Made by a program: the position numbers and the translations under genes. A stretch of 64,000 nucleotides of DNA. It comes from a bacterium (lineage in GTDB: Bacteria > Zhuqueibacterota > Zhuqueibacteria > Residuimicrobiales > Oceaniaggregativiventaceae). The notes under the pieces were generated by a model. That model was not told the DNA's origin and searched no databases. It saw nothing but the letters and a program-made list of their open reading frames with translations. Location: contig JAKQNP010000002.1 of the NCBI GenBank assembly GCA_029565675.1, positions 558,001 to 622,000 on the forward strand, in the 5' to 3' direction. Shown piece by piece: positions 26,254-34,779 of this stretch (position 1 is its first letter; each line of letters opens with the position of its first letter).

Positions 26254-27291
26254 ATGCAGCCAACCTCCAGCATTGATCACGGCAGTTTTCAAACTGCACA
26301 GAGCTCGTTCATAACCATCGATTTGGATACGATTCTTAAACCGATTTACGCTGACTTGCAGCGGTTTGAACATGATTTCGCAGGGCTTTTGCATTCGGAT
26401 ATTCCACTTGCTGATCAGGTGGTCAGCTATTTGTCCCGTTTTCGCGGCAAACGGTTGCGCCCCTCTTTGGTCCTGCTGTGCGCTCGTTTGCACGGCGACG
26501 CCACATTGCAGTCTTTACAAGCCAGTATTGTGGTCGAATTGTTGCACACCGCCACCTTGGTTCACGATGATGTCGTCGATGATTCGGATCGACGGCGCGG
26601 TGTTCCGACCGTCAACAGCCTGTGGGACAACAAAATTTCGGTTTTGATCGGCGACTATTTGTTCTCAAAAATATTGTCCGCATTGCTGGATTTGCAGGAT
26701 AAAAATGCGTTGGCGATTTTTTCGAAAACCGCAAAAGAGATCACCGAAGGGGAGTTGCTGCAGATCGAGCGGCTGACCGATTTCGATCTGCAAGAATCGG
26801 TCTATTATCAACTGATCGAGAAAAAAACAGCATCTCTATTTATTGCAGCCTGTGACCTGGGCACCCTGACCGTCGACGGCCGGCCCGAGAATCGCAACCG
26901 CATGTGCGAGTTTGGCCGCCATTTCGGCCTGGCCTTTCAAATCCAGGATGATCTGTTGGATTATATCGGCGATTCATCCCGCCTGGGCAAGCCAACCGGC
27001 AATGACATTCGCGAGGGCAAGATCACCTTGCCGCTGATTCATGCCTTTTCATGTGCCGGCCAGGACGAAAAAGAGGAGATCCTTGAGCTTTTTCGGGGCG
27101 GTATTTCGTCCAATGAAGAGGTCCACCAGGTCGTTGAATTTGTCAATCGCTATGAAGGTGTCGACTATTCGCTCAATGTGGCATCCGGGCATGCTCAGGC
27201 AGCTAAAGCTGTTTTGGCGCATTATCCTCTTTCCAAGATTCGAGAATCCCTTGAACAGCTCGTCGACTATTCCATCCACCGTGAAAAATAG
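26254..27291 (+). CDS. polyprenyl diphosphate synthase (long-chain trans-prenyltransferase)
   Basis: A 345-residue all-helical isoprenyl synthase. It condenses isopentenyl diphosphate units to make the side chain of a quinone or a related lipid carrier. The first Asp-rich motif is HDDVVDD (Asp105-Asp110, followed by SDRRRG). The second, QDDLLDYIGD, lies near residue 230. Residues four and five before the first motif are small (Ala100, Thr101), which in this family allows long chains (C35-C50). The ATG at 26254 follows GAGGGATG. It overlaps the ApbE gene by 11 bases. Quinone side-chain synthesis beside a flavin-insertion enzyme suggests a respiratory theme. Confidence 0.9.
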   Translation: MQPTSSIDHGSFQTAQSSFITIDLDTILKPIYADLQRFEHDFAGLLHSDIPLADQVVSYLSRFRGKRLRPSLVLLCARLHGDATLQSLQASIVVELLHTATLVHDDVVDDSDRRRGVPTVNSLWDNKISVLIGDYLFSKILSALLDLQDKNALAIFSKTAKEITEGELLQIERLTDFDLQESVYYQLIEKKTASLFIAACDLGTLTVDGRPENRNRMCEFGRHFGLAFQIQDDLLDYIGDSSRLGKPTGNDIREGKITLPLIHAFSCAGQDEKEEILELFRGGISSNEEVHQVVEFVNRYEGVDYSLNVASGHAQAAKAVLAHYPLSKIRESLEQLVDYSIHREK

Positions 27292-28312
27292 ATGTGTGCA
27301 GTTGCTCCGTTTTTTTCTAATACTATGGGCAACGACTTGTATTGCATGCCAGCGTTCTGCTCCGCTGCCGGTGGTAGAGTCAACCGACTTTTTGATGGAT
27401 ACGCTGGTTTGGATCAAGGTTTTTGACCCGGATCAGAGCACCGATCAGATCGCTGCGGCGATCTCTGCCGCCCGGCACGAGATGCAACGCATCGATTCGC
27501 TGACCAATCTCTATTCAGATTCCAGTTCGGTCAGCATGGTCAATCTTTCAGCTGGCAAAAAAACCATGGAAGTCGATGCGGCGGTTATCGATATTCTCAA
27601 GCTCAGCTTGTCGATTTATCAACTCTCGGATGGGGCTTTCGATCCAACCATTGCCCCTGTAAAAAAGCTGTGGGGCTTTGGGTGGCAAGATTCTTTGCGG
27701 GTTCCCGAAGCAGCCGCCCTTTTGGCGGCCTGCAAGAGTGTCAATGCCTCGGCAGTCGTTGTCGACTCGCCCCGGATTTTTTTAACCATCCCCGGCGCTG
27801 CCCTCGATCTGAGCGGGGTGTCAAAGGGCTATGCGGTTGACCGCGCGATTGCGGTTTTGGCTGGACAGGGTATCCGGGATGCGATGGTCGATGCCGGCGG
27901 TGATTTGCGCACCCTGGCCAGCGGTTACACGAGCGGCAAACGCAATGTCTATATCCGGCATCCGCGAGACAGCGACAAATTTTGGGGGCGTTTCCCGCTG
28001 GATACAGGAGCAGTGGCAACGTCAGGTGATTATGAGCGTTATTTTGACCAGGATTCGCTGCGCTACCACCATATCCTCGATCCGGCCACCGGTTATCCCG
28101 CACGCGGATGTGTCAGTGTGACGGTGTGTTCGCCATCTTGTGCGCTCAGCGATGCACTCTCCACCGCGGTATTTGTCATGGGCCCCCAAAAGGGATTGGC
28201 ACTGCTCGAAAACCTGTCACAGGCCGAAGGCTTGATTATCTATCAGGAGGAAGGCATGCTGCGGGAGGTCATGACAAAGGGCATGGCCGCTGGCTATGTG
28301 CCCCTGCATTGA
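27281..28312 (+). CDS. apbE: FAD:protein FMN transferase (ApbE family), probable lipoprotein
   Basis: A 343-residue ApbE-type enzyme. It uses FAD to attach FMN covalently to Thr in exported flavoproteins such as Rnf or Nqr subunits. Motifs seen are FDPTIAPVKKLWGFG, LDLSGVSKGYAVDRA, MVDAGGDLRTLASG, ATSGDYERYF and HHILDPATGYPA. The N-terminus is a hydrophobic signal ending in CIAC, a loose lipobox, consistent with periplasmic ApbE lipoproteins. The GTG at 27281 overlaps the preceding stop by 11 bases; the longer open frame to 27041 is antisense-like noise within the prenyltransferase gene. No target flavoprotein is encoded in the window. Confidence 0.9.
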   Translation: MKNRCVQLLRFFLILWATTCIACQRSAPLPVVESTDFLMDTLVWIKVFDPDQSTDQIAAAISAARHEMQRIDSLTNLYSDSSSVSMVNLSAGKKTMEVDAAVIDILKLSLSIYQLSDGAFDPTIAPVKKLWGFGWQDSLRVPEAAALLAACKSVNASAVVVDSPRIFLTIPGAALDLSGVSKGYAVDRAIAVLAGQGIRDAMVDAGGDLRTLASGYTSGKRNVYIRHPRDSDKFWGRFPLDTGAVATSGDYERYFDQDSLRYHHILDPATGYPARGCVSVTVCSPSCALSDALSTAVFVMGPQKGLALLENLSQAEGLIIYQEEGMLREVMTKGMAAGYVPLH

Positions 28313-28375
28313 GACATCTGCAAAAATCAGTGTATAGAAACACACCAAGAACAAACGATAAACATAGGTTTTCTT

Positions 28376-29320
28376 ATGGCAAAATCTTTGGTTACAGGCG
28401 GTGCAGGGTTTTTGGGCTCTCATCTCTGCGAATATCTCTTGAACAAGGGACATCATGTCATTGCGATGGACAATTTGTTGACTGGAACCATCAGCAACAT
28501 CGAGCATTTGCAGGGTGAACGTTTTAAATTTGTTAAACATGATGTCACGGAATATATTTATATCGCCGGCAAAGTCGATTTTGTCTGGCATTTTGCCTCG
28601 CCGGCCAGCCCTCTTGACTATTTACAGCTGCCGATTCAAACTCTCAAGGTTGGCGCTCTGGGCACCCACAAAGCACTGGGATTGGCGCTGGAAAAGAACG
28701 CTGCGTTTATCTTGGCTTCGACCTCGGAGGTCTACGGAGATCCCATGATCCATCCGCAACATGAGAGCTACTGGGGCAATGTCAATCCGGTCGGCCCGCG
28801 CGGTGTCTATGATGAAGCCAAACGGTTCGCCGAAGCATTGACCATGGCCTATCACCGATATAAAGGAGTCGACACCAAAATCGTGCGTATTTTTAATACT
28901 TATGGTCCGCGCATGCGGCCCAACGATGGTCGTGCAATTCCCACGTTTATACCGCAAGCGTTGGCGAACAAGCCGATCACCATCTTTGGCGATGGATCAC
29001 AAACGCGCAGTTTCTGTTATGTAGATGATCTGATAGAGGGTATCTATCGCTTGATGATGTCTGCTTATCATGAACCGGTGAATATCGGCAATCCCTGCGA
29101 AATGACCATTCGGCAGATGGCGGAAACCGTCATTCGTTTGACAGACAGCTCCAGCAAAATCGTTGAAAAACCCTTGCCTGTGGACGATCCCAAGGTGCGA
29201 CAGCCGAATATCGCCACTGCAAAGCAGATACTCGATTGGGAACCCCGCATCGAGTTTGAAGAGGGGTTGTGCCGCACGATCGCCTGGTTTCGGCATAAAA
29301 TGTCGGCAGAGGAAAGTTGA
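28376..29320 (+). CDS. UDP-glucuronate decarboxylase (UDP-xylose synthase) family
   Basis: A 314-residue extended SDR. The NAD-binding loop [10 protein letters not shown] is at 7-16, and the UXS-type segments [20 protein letters not shown] (72-91), STSEVYGDP and [11 protein letters not shown], with Tyr145 and Lys149, are present. This combination marks UDP-glucuronate decarboxylases (UDP-GlcA to UDP-xylose + CO2, with bound NAD+) rather than 4-epimerases. UDP-xylose or the 4-keto intermediate would feed envelope polysaccharide or LPS synthesis. The next gene is a GT9 glycosyltransferase 3 bases downstream, so the two likely act in the same surface-glycan pathway. Confidence 0.9.
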   Translation: MAKSLVTGGAGFLGSHLCEYLLNKGHHVIAMDNLLTGTISNIEHLQGERFKFVKHDVTEYIYIAGKVDFVWHFASPASPLDYLQLPIQTLKVGALGTHKALGLALEKNAAFILASTSEVYGDPMIHPQHESYWGNVNPVGPRGVYDEAKRFAEALTMAYHRYKGVDTKIVRIFNTYGPRMRPNDGRAIPTFIPQALANKPITIFGDGSQTRSFCYVDDLIEGIYRLMMSAYHEPVNIGNPCEMTIRQMAETVIRLTDSSSKIVEKPLPVDDPKVRQPNIATAKQILDWEPRIEFEEGLCRTIAWFRHKMSAEES

Positions 29321-29323
29321 GCC

Positions 29324-30361
29324 GTGCAAGAACCACAAAAGATTTTGCTCATCCGTCTGAGTTCCATCGGCGATATTTTGCTCACCACTCCCTTGCTGCG
29401 CCTGCTGCACAGGCGTTTTCCACAAGCACAAATCGATTTCGTCGTCAAGGAACAGTTTCGCGATCTGTTGCGCTGTGATCCGGCGATCGGTACTCTGTAT
29501 ACTCTGGCGAGCAGGGCAGGATTCTCCGGTCTGACGGCTTTGCGTGCCGAATTGCATGCACAGAATTATGATTTGGTTGTCGATGTTCACAACAACTGGC
29601 GCAGCCGATTCCTTTGTCTGGGGTTGAAGGGTGGCCGGGTGGTACGCTACCGCAAATACGCGTGGCAGCGGTTCCTTCTCATCCGGGCAAAAATCGACAA
29701 GTATCCAGGCGAAATTCCCGTGCATCGCCGCTACCTCGATACCGTGCGGGATTGGGGAATTGCAGACGACGGCCAGGGCTTGCAGATCGCCCTTGATCCG
29801 ACCGATCGGCAGCAGGTGCAACTGGTTTTGCAGCAAAACGGATACCGCCTTGATGAGCTGCAACTCGGTTTTGCACCGGGAGCAGGGATGCCGACGAAAA
29901 TCTGGCCGGCTGAATATTTTGCCCTGCTGGCTGAGCGTTGTTTGCGGCAGGCCAATGTGCGGATCTGGCTGTTCGGCAACCAGGCTGACCGCGATGCGGC
30001 TGAGCGCATCTGCCGGGTTCATCCGGACAGAATCGTCGATATGACCGGTAAATTCACATTGATGCAGACATCCTGCGCCCTTGCTGCAATGCAAGGTTTG
30101 GTCTGCAACGATTCAGGCCTGATGCATCTGGCCACCGCAGTCAAATGTCCTGTATTGGCGATCTTTGGGCCGACCACCCGGCAGTTCGGCTTTTACCCCC
30201 AGGGTTCTCAGGTAAAAGTTATCGAACACGAACATCTGGATTGTCGACCATGCAGCGCTTATGGCTCGAAGCGATGTCCGCGCAACCATTTTCGCTGCAT
30301 GAGAGAGATCGATCCACTGCGAGTCTATGAAATGGTAGAGCCATTTTTTCATCTCATTTGA
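29324..30361 (+). CDS. glycosyltransferase family 9 (heptosyltransferase-like)
   Basis: A 345-residue GT-B enzyme. The N-terminal ILLIRLSSIGDILLTTPLLR (4-23) and the C-terminal nucleotide-sugar site CNDSGLMHLATAVKCPVLAI with FGPTTRQFGFYP are classic for GT9. A Cys-rich tail (DCRPCSAYGSKRCP) is usual in heptosyltransferases. It probably transfers a heptose or related sugar to lipid A-core or another glycolipid on the inner face of the cytoplasmic membrane. The GTG at 29324 has GAGGAAAG upstream and follows the UXS stop by 3 bases. Its presence supports an LPS-bearing outer membrane. Confidence 0.9.
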   Translation: MQEPQKILLIRLSSIGDILLTTPLLRLLHRRFPQAQIDFVVKEQFRDLLRCDPAIGTLYTLASRAGFSGLTALRAELHAQNYDLVVDVHNNWRSRFLCLGLKGGRVVRYRKYAWQRFLLIRAKIDKYPGEIPVHRRYLDTVRDWGIADDGQGLQIALDPTDRQQVQLVLQQNGYRLDELQLGFAPGAGMPTKIWPAEYFALLAERCLRQANVRIWLFGNQADRDAAERICRVHPDRIVDMTGKFTLMQTSCALAAMQGLVCNDSGLMHLATAVKCPVLAIFGPTTRQFGFYPQGSQVKVIEHEHLDCRPCSAYGSKRCPRNHFRCMREIDPLRVYEMVEPFFHLI

Positions 30362-30381
30362 AAACAATGTGGCTTTGCCCT

Positions 30382-30409
30382 TTGCATCTTTTTGATAATT
30401 TTTTATATT
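30382..30409 (+). promoter_or_regulatory. possible promoter for rsfS-argS
   Basis: TTGCAT, 16 bases, TATATT within an AT-rich stretch after the GT9 gene. The spacing is one base shorter than in the other candidates. Confidence 0.3.
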
Positions 30410-30508
30410 ATTGGACTTTGGTGGTGTCACTTAATGGGATACCCGTCATGGCGATTTTACTGCACCATCGCAGTTCGAACCAATTGACAATTTGAAAAAG
30501 GAGAGAGG

Positions 30509-30889
30509 GTGAAAGGCCAAGAATTAGCCGATCGCATCGTTCGATATGTGTTGGATAGGAAAGGCCGTGACATTACCATTATGGATCTGCGCGGCATCAC
30601 CTCGATCACCGATTATTTTATAATCTGTACTGTTGAATCGTCTGCGCAGGCTAAAGCAATAACGGAGCATGTTGCTGAACAGCTCGATCGCGATCAGATA
30701 AGGCCTTGGCATATCGAGGGAACTCAAGCGAGCCAGTGGGTGCTCATCGACTTTGTCGACGTGGTTGTCCACATCTTTCAGCCGGAAACCCGGGCTTTTT
30801 ACAATTTAGAAAAACTATGGGGCGATGCGAAATTTATCGATGTAAAGGACAGCGATGAAACCTCAGATTTACGTGCGCACTCGTCTTGA
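30509..30889 (+). CDS. rsfS: ribosome silencing factor RsfS (Iojap family)
   Basis: A 126-residue RsfS protein that binds L14 on the large ribosomal subunit and blocks subunit joining when nutrients are short. The family motifs are DLRGITSITDYFIICT (26-41) and IEGTQASQWVLIDFVDVVVHIF with the final FYNLEKLWGDA. It starts with GTG after AAAAGGAGAGAGG. Its last 35 bases overlap argS, so the two are translated together. In many bacteria rsfS sits next to other translation genes, as here. Confidence 0.95.
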   Translation: MKGQELADRIVRYVLDRKGRDITIMDLRGITSITDYFIICTVESSAQAKAITEHVAEQLDRDQIRPWHIEGTQASQWVLIDFVDVVVHIFQPETRAFYNLEKLWGDAKFIDVKDSDETSDLRAHSS

Positions 30890-32507
30890 AAATGCGTTGC
30901 GCGCCTTGGGGATCGATCCCATCGACCCCATATTGCTCAATTTGGACAAACCGAAGCAAGACGGATTCGGAGATCTGGCGATTACATCAGCGATGAGTCT
31001 GGCCCGCGATTTGCGCCAGCCGCCGCGCAAGATTGCGGAAAAACTGCTCCAACTTCTCGATCTGGATCAATTTTACATCGAAAAAGCTGAAATTGCCGGT
31101 CCCGGATTCATCAATCTCTATCTGGCCAAGTCGTGTTTGCAGCGAGCGGTCCTCGAGATACTCGATGAAAGAGATACCTTTGGCAGCGATGATTGGGGGA
31201 AAGGCATTCGGGTTCAATTTGAGTTTGTCAGCGCCAATCCCACTGGACCTCTCAATATTGTCAGCGCCCGTGCGGCAGCCATCGGCGATGTTTTGGCTGC
31301 CCTGCACGAGAAGGTTGGCTTTGTGGTAGAGCGGGAGTACTATGTCAACGACGCCGGCCGCCAGGTCAACCTATTGGGTGCCTCTCTGGATGTGCGTTAC
31401 CGGGCGGAATTGGGCACTGCCGGTGAAATTCCCGAGGGAGGATATCACGGTGCCTATCTGATCGATCTGGCCAAAGCGATCCTGGAAGAATATGGATCCA
31501 GTCTGGCGGAATTGCCGGACCAGGAGCGCCGAGAGCGTCTTGGCCGTTTGGCGTTGGATGCGATGCTGGCCAAGCATCGGGCCAGCCTGGACAAATACCG
31601 CCTCAACTATGATCGTTGGTTTCATGAAACCAGATTGCGTCAGCAAAGCGAACACCTCAATGTGTTGAAAGTTTTGCAAGACAAGGGATTGATTTATGAA
31701 GACGAAGGTGCGACCTGGTTTCGGTCGACGCAATTCGGCGATGAAAAAGATCGTGTGTTGGTGACCAGTGAAGGTGAGCCGACCTATTTTTTAATCGACA
31801 TTGCCTATCATCAGAACAAATATCAGCGCGGTTTTGCGGTGTTGCACGATCTTTGGGGACCTGACCACCACGGCTATATCGATCGCATGCGAGCGGCCAT
31901 ACAAGCCTTGGGTTATGCGGCCGACAGTTTCCGGGTCCATATTATCCAGCAGGTCAATTTGTTCCGTGGCGGCCAGGTGGTCAAAATGTCCAAACGCGCC
32001 GGCGAAATTATCGAGATGGATGAGTTGATCGAAGAGGTGGGAGTCGATGCGGCGCGCTATTTCTTTGTCGACCGCCGGTTGTCGCAGCCTCTGGATTTTG
32101 ATATCGATCTGGCCAAAAAGAAATCGGATGAAAATCCGGTCTATTATATCCAATATGCGCATGCGCGCATCAGCAACGTCCTGCGTTATGCAGAAGAACA
32201 GGGTTTCAACAGCGCCATGGCAGCGGATTTGTCGGTCCTGACCAACGATGCGGAAATGGAACTGATCAAGAAATGCCTCGAGTTTCCCCAGGTGGTGAGC
32301 AAAGCAGCGCAATTTATCGAGCCGCATCGCCTTCCCAACTATCTTTATGAATTGGCGAATGTTTTTCATCGTTTTTACCACGACAATCGAGTGGTCAGCG
32401 ACGATGGAGCGCTTACCCAGGCGCGGCTGCTGCTGATCCAGGCCACGCGGCAGGTTATCAAAAATGGACTGACGCTGATGCAAATCACAGCGCCGGAAAA
32501 CATGTAA
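30855..32507 (+). CDS. argS: arginyl-tRNA synthetase with altered HIGH motif
   Basis: A 550-residue class I synthetase that charges tRNA-Arg. The N-terminal additional domain, the catalytic core and the C-terminal anticodon-binding helices (LPNYLYELANVFHRFYHDNR, RLLLIQATRQVIKNGL) are complete. The KMSKS loop reads KMSKRAGEI. The HIGH motif, normally NPTGPLHVGH, reads NPTGPLNIVS (residues 128-137), so both histidines are replaced. The reading frame and flanking conservation (SARAAAIGD, YYVNDAGRQ) are perfect, which argues against a sequencing error. The ATG at 30855 has AGGACAG upstream and lies within the end of rsfS. Confidence 0.9.
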   Translation: MKPQIYVRTRLENALRALGIDPIDPILLNLDKPKQDGFGDLAITSAMSLARDLRQPPRKIAEKLLQLLDLDQFYIEKAEIAGPGFINLYLAKSCLQRAVLEILDERDTFGSDDWGKGIRVQFEFVSANPTGPLNIVSARAAAIGDVLAALHEKVGFVVEREYYVNDAGRQVNLLGASLDVRYRAELGTAGEIPEGGYHGAYLIDLAKAILEEYGSSLAELPDQERRERLGRLALDAMLAKHRASLDKYRLNYDRWFHETRLRQQSEHLNVLKVLQDKGLIYEDEGATWFRSTQFGDEKDRVLVTSEGEPTYFLIDIAYHQNKYQRGFAVLHDLWGPDHHGYIDRMRAAIQALGYAADSFRVHIIQQVNLFRGGQVVKMSKRAGEIIEMDELIEEVGVDAARYFFVDRRLSQPLDFDIDLAKKKSDENPVYYIQYAHARISNVLRYAEEQGFNSAMAADLSVLTNDAEMELIKKCLEFPQVVSKAAQFIEPHRLPNYLYELANVFHRFYHDNRVVSDDGALTQARLLLIQATRQVIKNGLTLMQITAPENM

Positions 32508-32556
32508 TCGTTTTGTTTTTTTCTGGTAAAAGACCGCGAACACAAGTGAGGAAAAG

Positions 32557-33474
32557 ATGGCGCTTTTGGTTGTGGGATCAGTGGCTTACGATTCGGTCGA
32601 AACACCCTATGACCGGGTGGAAGATGCATTGGGTGGGTCGGCAACTTTTTTTTCTGCGGCCGCCAGTTTCTTTACTCCGGTGCATCTGGTGGCGGTTGTG
32701 GGTTCGGATTTTCAAACTGCGCAAGTCGATTTTCTGCGCGAACGCGGGGTGGATTTCAGCGGCCTGACGATCGAGGAGGGAAAGACGTTTCGATGGAAGG
32801 GGCGCTATCTCGAGAATATGGTCGATCGCGAGACCATTGAAACGCAATTGAATGTTTTCCAGGACTTTAATCCCATATTGCCGGCATCGTTTTGTGACGA
32901 TGCAACTGTTTTTCTGGCCAATATCGGTCCGGAACTGCAATACCATGTGGTTCGTCAGATGCACCGGCCGCAATTTATCGCCATGGATACGATGAATTAT
33001 TGGATTCAAGGCGCACCGCAAGAACTGCGTCGGACGCTGGCAACTGTGGATGCCCTGCTGATCAATGATTCCGAGGTCCGCGAATTGTCGGGAGAGACCA
33101 GTCTGTTAAAGGGTGTGAAAAAAATACAAACGATGGGTCCCAAAACTCTCGTGGTTAAAAAGGGCGAGAACGGTGCGATGCTCTTTCATGAATCTGATTT
33201 ATTCGTTTGTCCAGCTTTTCCGGTTGACCGGGTATTCGATCCGACCGGCGCGGGCGATACTTTTGCCGGCGGTTTTATGGGAACAATCAGCATGAAAAAC
33301 GATTTTTCCGTCGCGACGCTGCGGCAAGCTATGGTCTTCGCCACTGCCCTCGCTTCATTTGCAGTTGAAGGGTTTGGCGTCGACCGCTTGCGGACTCTGC
33401 AAAAAGCGGCAATCAACCAACGCGTGCAGCGGCTCTATGAAATGACGCATTTCGAACTCGAGAGTTTATCATGA
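32557..33474 (+). CDS. PfkB-family sugar kinase
   Basis: A 305-residue ribokinase-fold kinase. The start LLVVGSVAYDSVETP and the substrate loop ALGGSATFFSAAASFF (29-44) match a PfkB subgroup often annotated only as sugar kinase. The C-terminal motif is FDPTGAGDTFAGGFMG, with the catalytic Asp in GAGD. There is no fructose- or ribose-specific mark, so the substrate is unknown. It starts 49 bases after argS and overlaps the YjbQ gene by 4 bases (ATGA). Confidence 0.85.
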   Translation: MALLVVGSVAYDSVETPYDRVEDALGGSATFFSAAASFFTPVHLVAVVGSDFQTAQVDFLRERGVDFSGLTIEEGKTFRWKGRYLENMVDRETIETQLNVFQDFNPILPASFCDDATVFLANIGPELQYHVVRQMHRPQFIAMDTMNYWIQGAPQELRRTLATVDALLINDSEVRELSGETSLLKGVKKIQTMGPKTLVVKKGENGAMLFHESDLFVCPAFPVDRVFDPTGAGDTFAGGFMGTISMKNDFSVATLRQAMVFATALASFAVEGFGVDRLRTLQKAAINQRVQRLYEMTHFELESLS

Positions 33475-33890
33475 AAATTTCTACACGGACTATCGCGGTA
33501 TCGACGCGCGGAGACTGCGATAGCGTGGATATAACGCCTCAAGTCGCTGACGAAATGGGAAAAAGCGGGATGAAGAATGGAATTGCGGTCCTGTTTGTTC
33601 CTGGATCAACGGCGGGATTGACCACTATCGAGTACGAACCCGGTCTTTTGGCGGATTTGCCTGAGGCTTTTGAGCGCGTTGCGCCGACCGACAAGTCCTA
33701 TCATCATGACCAGCGCTGGGGTGATGGCAACGGCCACGCCCATATCCGCGCGGCGCTGATCGGACCGTCGCTGACGGTGCCGTTTAGCGATGGCCGGTTG
33801 CTGTTGGGGACGTGGCAGCAAATCGTTTTGCTCGATTTTGACAATCGACCGCGTCAGCGAAAAATTGCTATGCAATTGCTCGGCGAATAG
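33471..33890 (+). CDS. YjbQ/UPF0047 family protein (secondary thiamine-phosphate synthase)
   Basis: A 139-residue single-domain protein. The UPF0047 pattern is clear: GSTAGLTTIEYEPGLLADL (44-62), HHDQRWGDGNGHAHIRAAL and the end LGTWQQIVLLDFDNRPRQR. E. coli YjbQ has weak thiamine-phosphate synthase activity; the physiological role is uncertain. The ATG overlaps the PfkB stop (ATGA), so the kinase and this protein are coupled. Confidence 0.9.
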   Translation: MKISTRTIAVSTRGDCDSVDITPQVADEMGKSGMKNGIAVLFVPGSTAGLTTIEYEPGLLADLPEAFERVAPTDKSYHHDQRWGDGNGHAHIRAALIGPSLTVPFSDGRLLLGTWQQIVLLDFDNRPRQRKIAMQLLGE

Positions 33891-33927
33891 AAAAACCTCT
33901 GCAGCTCGTGCAAAATCAGGATTCGGC

Positions 33928-34710
33928 GTGATTGAAATCAGCGACATAACCTACACTTATTCATCGACTGAACCTGCGGCGCAAGTGCTCAAGGGCGTGT
34001 CATTGACCATCACGCCGGGTGAGGCTATAGCGGTGATCGGCCCGAACGGCTCGGGGAAAACCACTTTGGCCCGCTGCCTAAATGCGCTTTTGATCCCCAC
34101 CTCTGGCACTGTAAGGGTCGACGGCCTGGACAGCCGTGAACCGCTGAATTGGCGGGCCATTCGCCGCCAGGTCGGCATGGTCTTCCAAAATCCTGACAAT
34201 CAAATCGTATCCGCCTCGGTTGAACGCGAGATTGCGTTTGGTTTGGAAAACATCGGCATGCCAACAGATGAAATGCGGGCGAGGGTGGATGCCATGTTGG
34301 AAAAGTTCGATCTGCAGCGCTATCGCCATAAAAGCCCGCACTATCTGTCGGGCGGCGAAAAACAACGGCTTGCTCTTGCTGCGGTTCTGGCCATGAATCC
34401 GCTTTACCTGGTGTTGGATGAGCCGACAACCTTGCTCGATCCGCGCAGCCGTTTATCTATTTTGCAGATTGTGAAGGAACTTGGCGACCCAAATCTGCAG
34501 ACAATGCCGATCAGCACCATTTTGATCACGCAATTCCCCGATGAAGCATTGGCTGTTGATCGCGTGGTGGTTTTGAACGACGGCCGGATCTGGAATCAAG
34601 GTCCGCCGCCAGAGGTTTTTCAACGCGTGGATGATCTCGCTGCGATCGGGCTGGAACCACCGGTGCAATTTTATTTGCGAAAAATTGCCCATGAACGCGG
34701 ATGGATCTGA
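33928..34710 (+). CDS. energy-coupling factor (ECF) transporter ATPase, EcfA-like
   Basis: A 260-residue ABC ATPase. Walker A is GPNGSGKTTL, the Q-loop FQNPDNQIVSASVEREIAFG is diagnostic for ECF ATPases, the signature is LSGGEKQRLALA and Walker B is LYLVLDEPT. ECF ATPases act as a pair with a T-component and a vitamin- or metal-binding S-component. None of these follow here; the next gene is an M64 peptidase, so its partners must lie elsewhere or the gene is an orphan. It starts at GTG 33928, 37 bases after YjbQ; the longer frame to 33790 overlaps YjbQ and is rejected. YjbQ proximity makes thiamine precursor uptake an appealing but unproven substrate. Confidence 0.85.
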   Translation: MIEISDITYTYSSTEPAAQVLKGVSLTITPGEAIAVIGPNGSGKTTLARCLNALLIPTSGTVRVDGLDSREPLNWRAIRRQVGMVFQNPDNQIVSASVEREIAFGLENIGMPTDEMRARVDAMLEKFDLQRYRHKSPHYLSGGEKQRLALAAVLAMNPLYLVLDEPTTLLDPRSRLSILQIVKELGDPNLQTMPISTILITQFPDEALAVDRVVVLNDGRIWNQGPPPEVFQRVDDLAAIGLEPPVQFYLRKIAHERGWI

Positions 34711-34779
34711 GTACGTCCAATGCGATCGGTCTATGTTCTCACGGATGGTCGACATCTCTTTCAGTTCTCGGAGGTAAAG

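Noticed and set aside
27041-27280. N-terminal extension of ApbE
   Set aside because: It lies wholly in another frame of the prenyltransferase gene, and the lipoprotein signal begins at the GTG 27281.
28997-30094. 365-codon antisense frame opposite UXS and GT9
   Set aside because: It lies opposite two well-supported genes and has no domain signature; typical shadow of GC-skewed codons.
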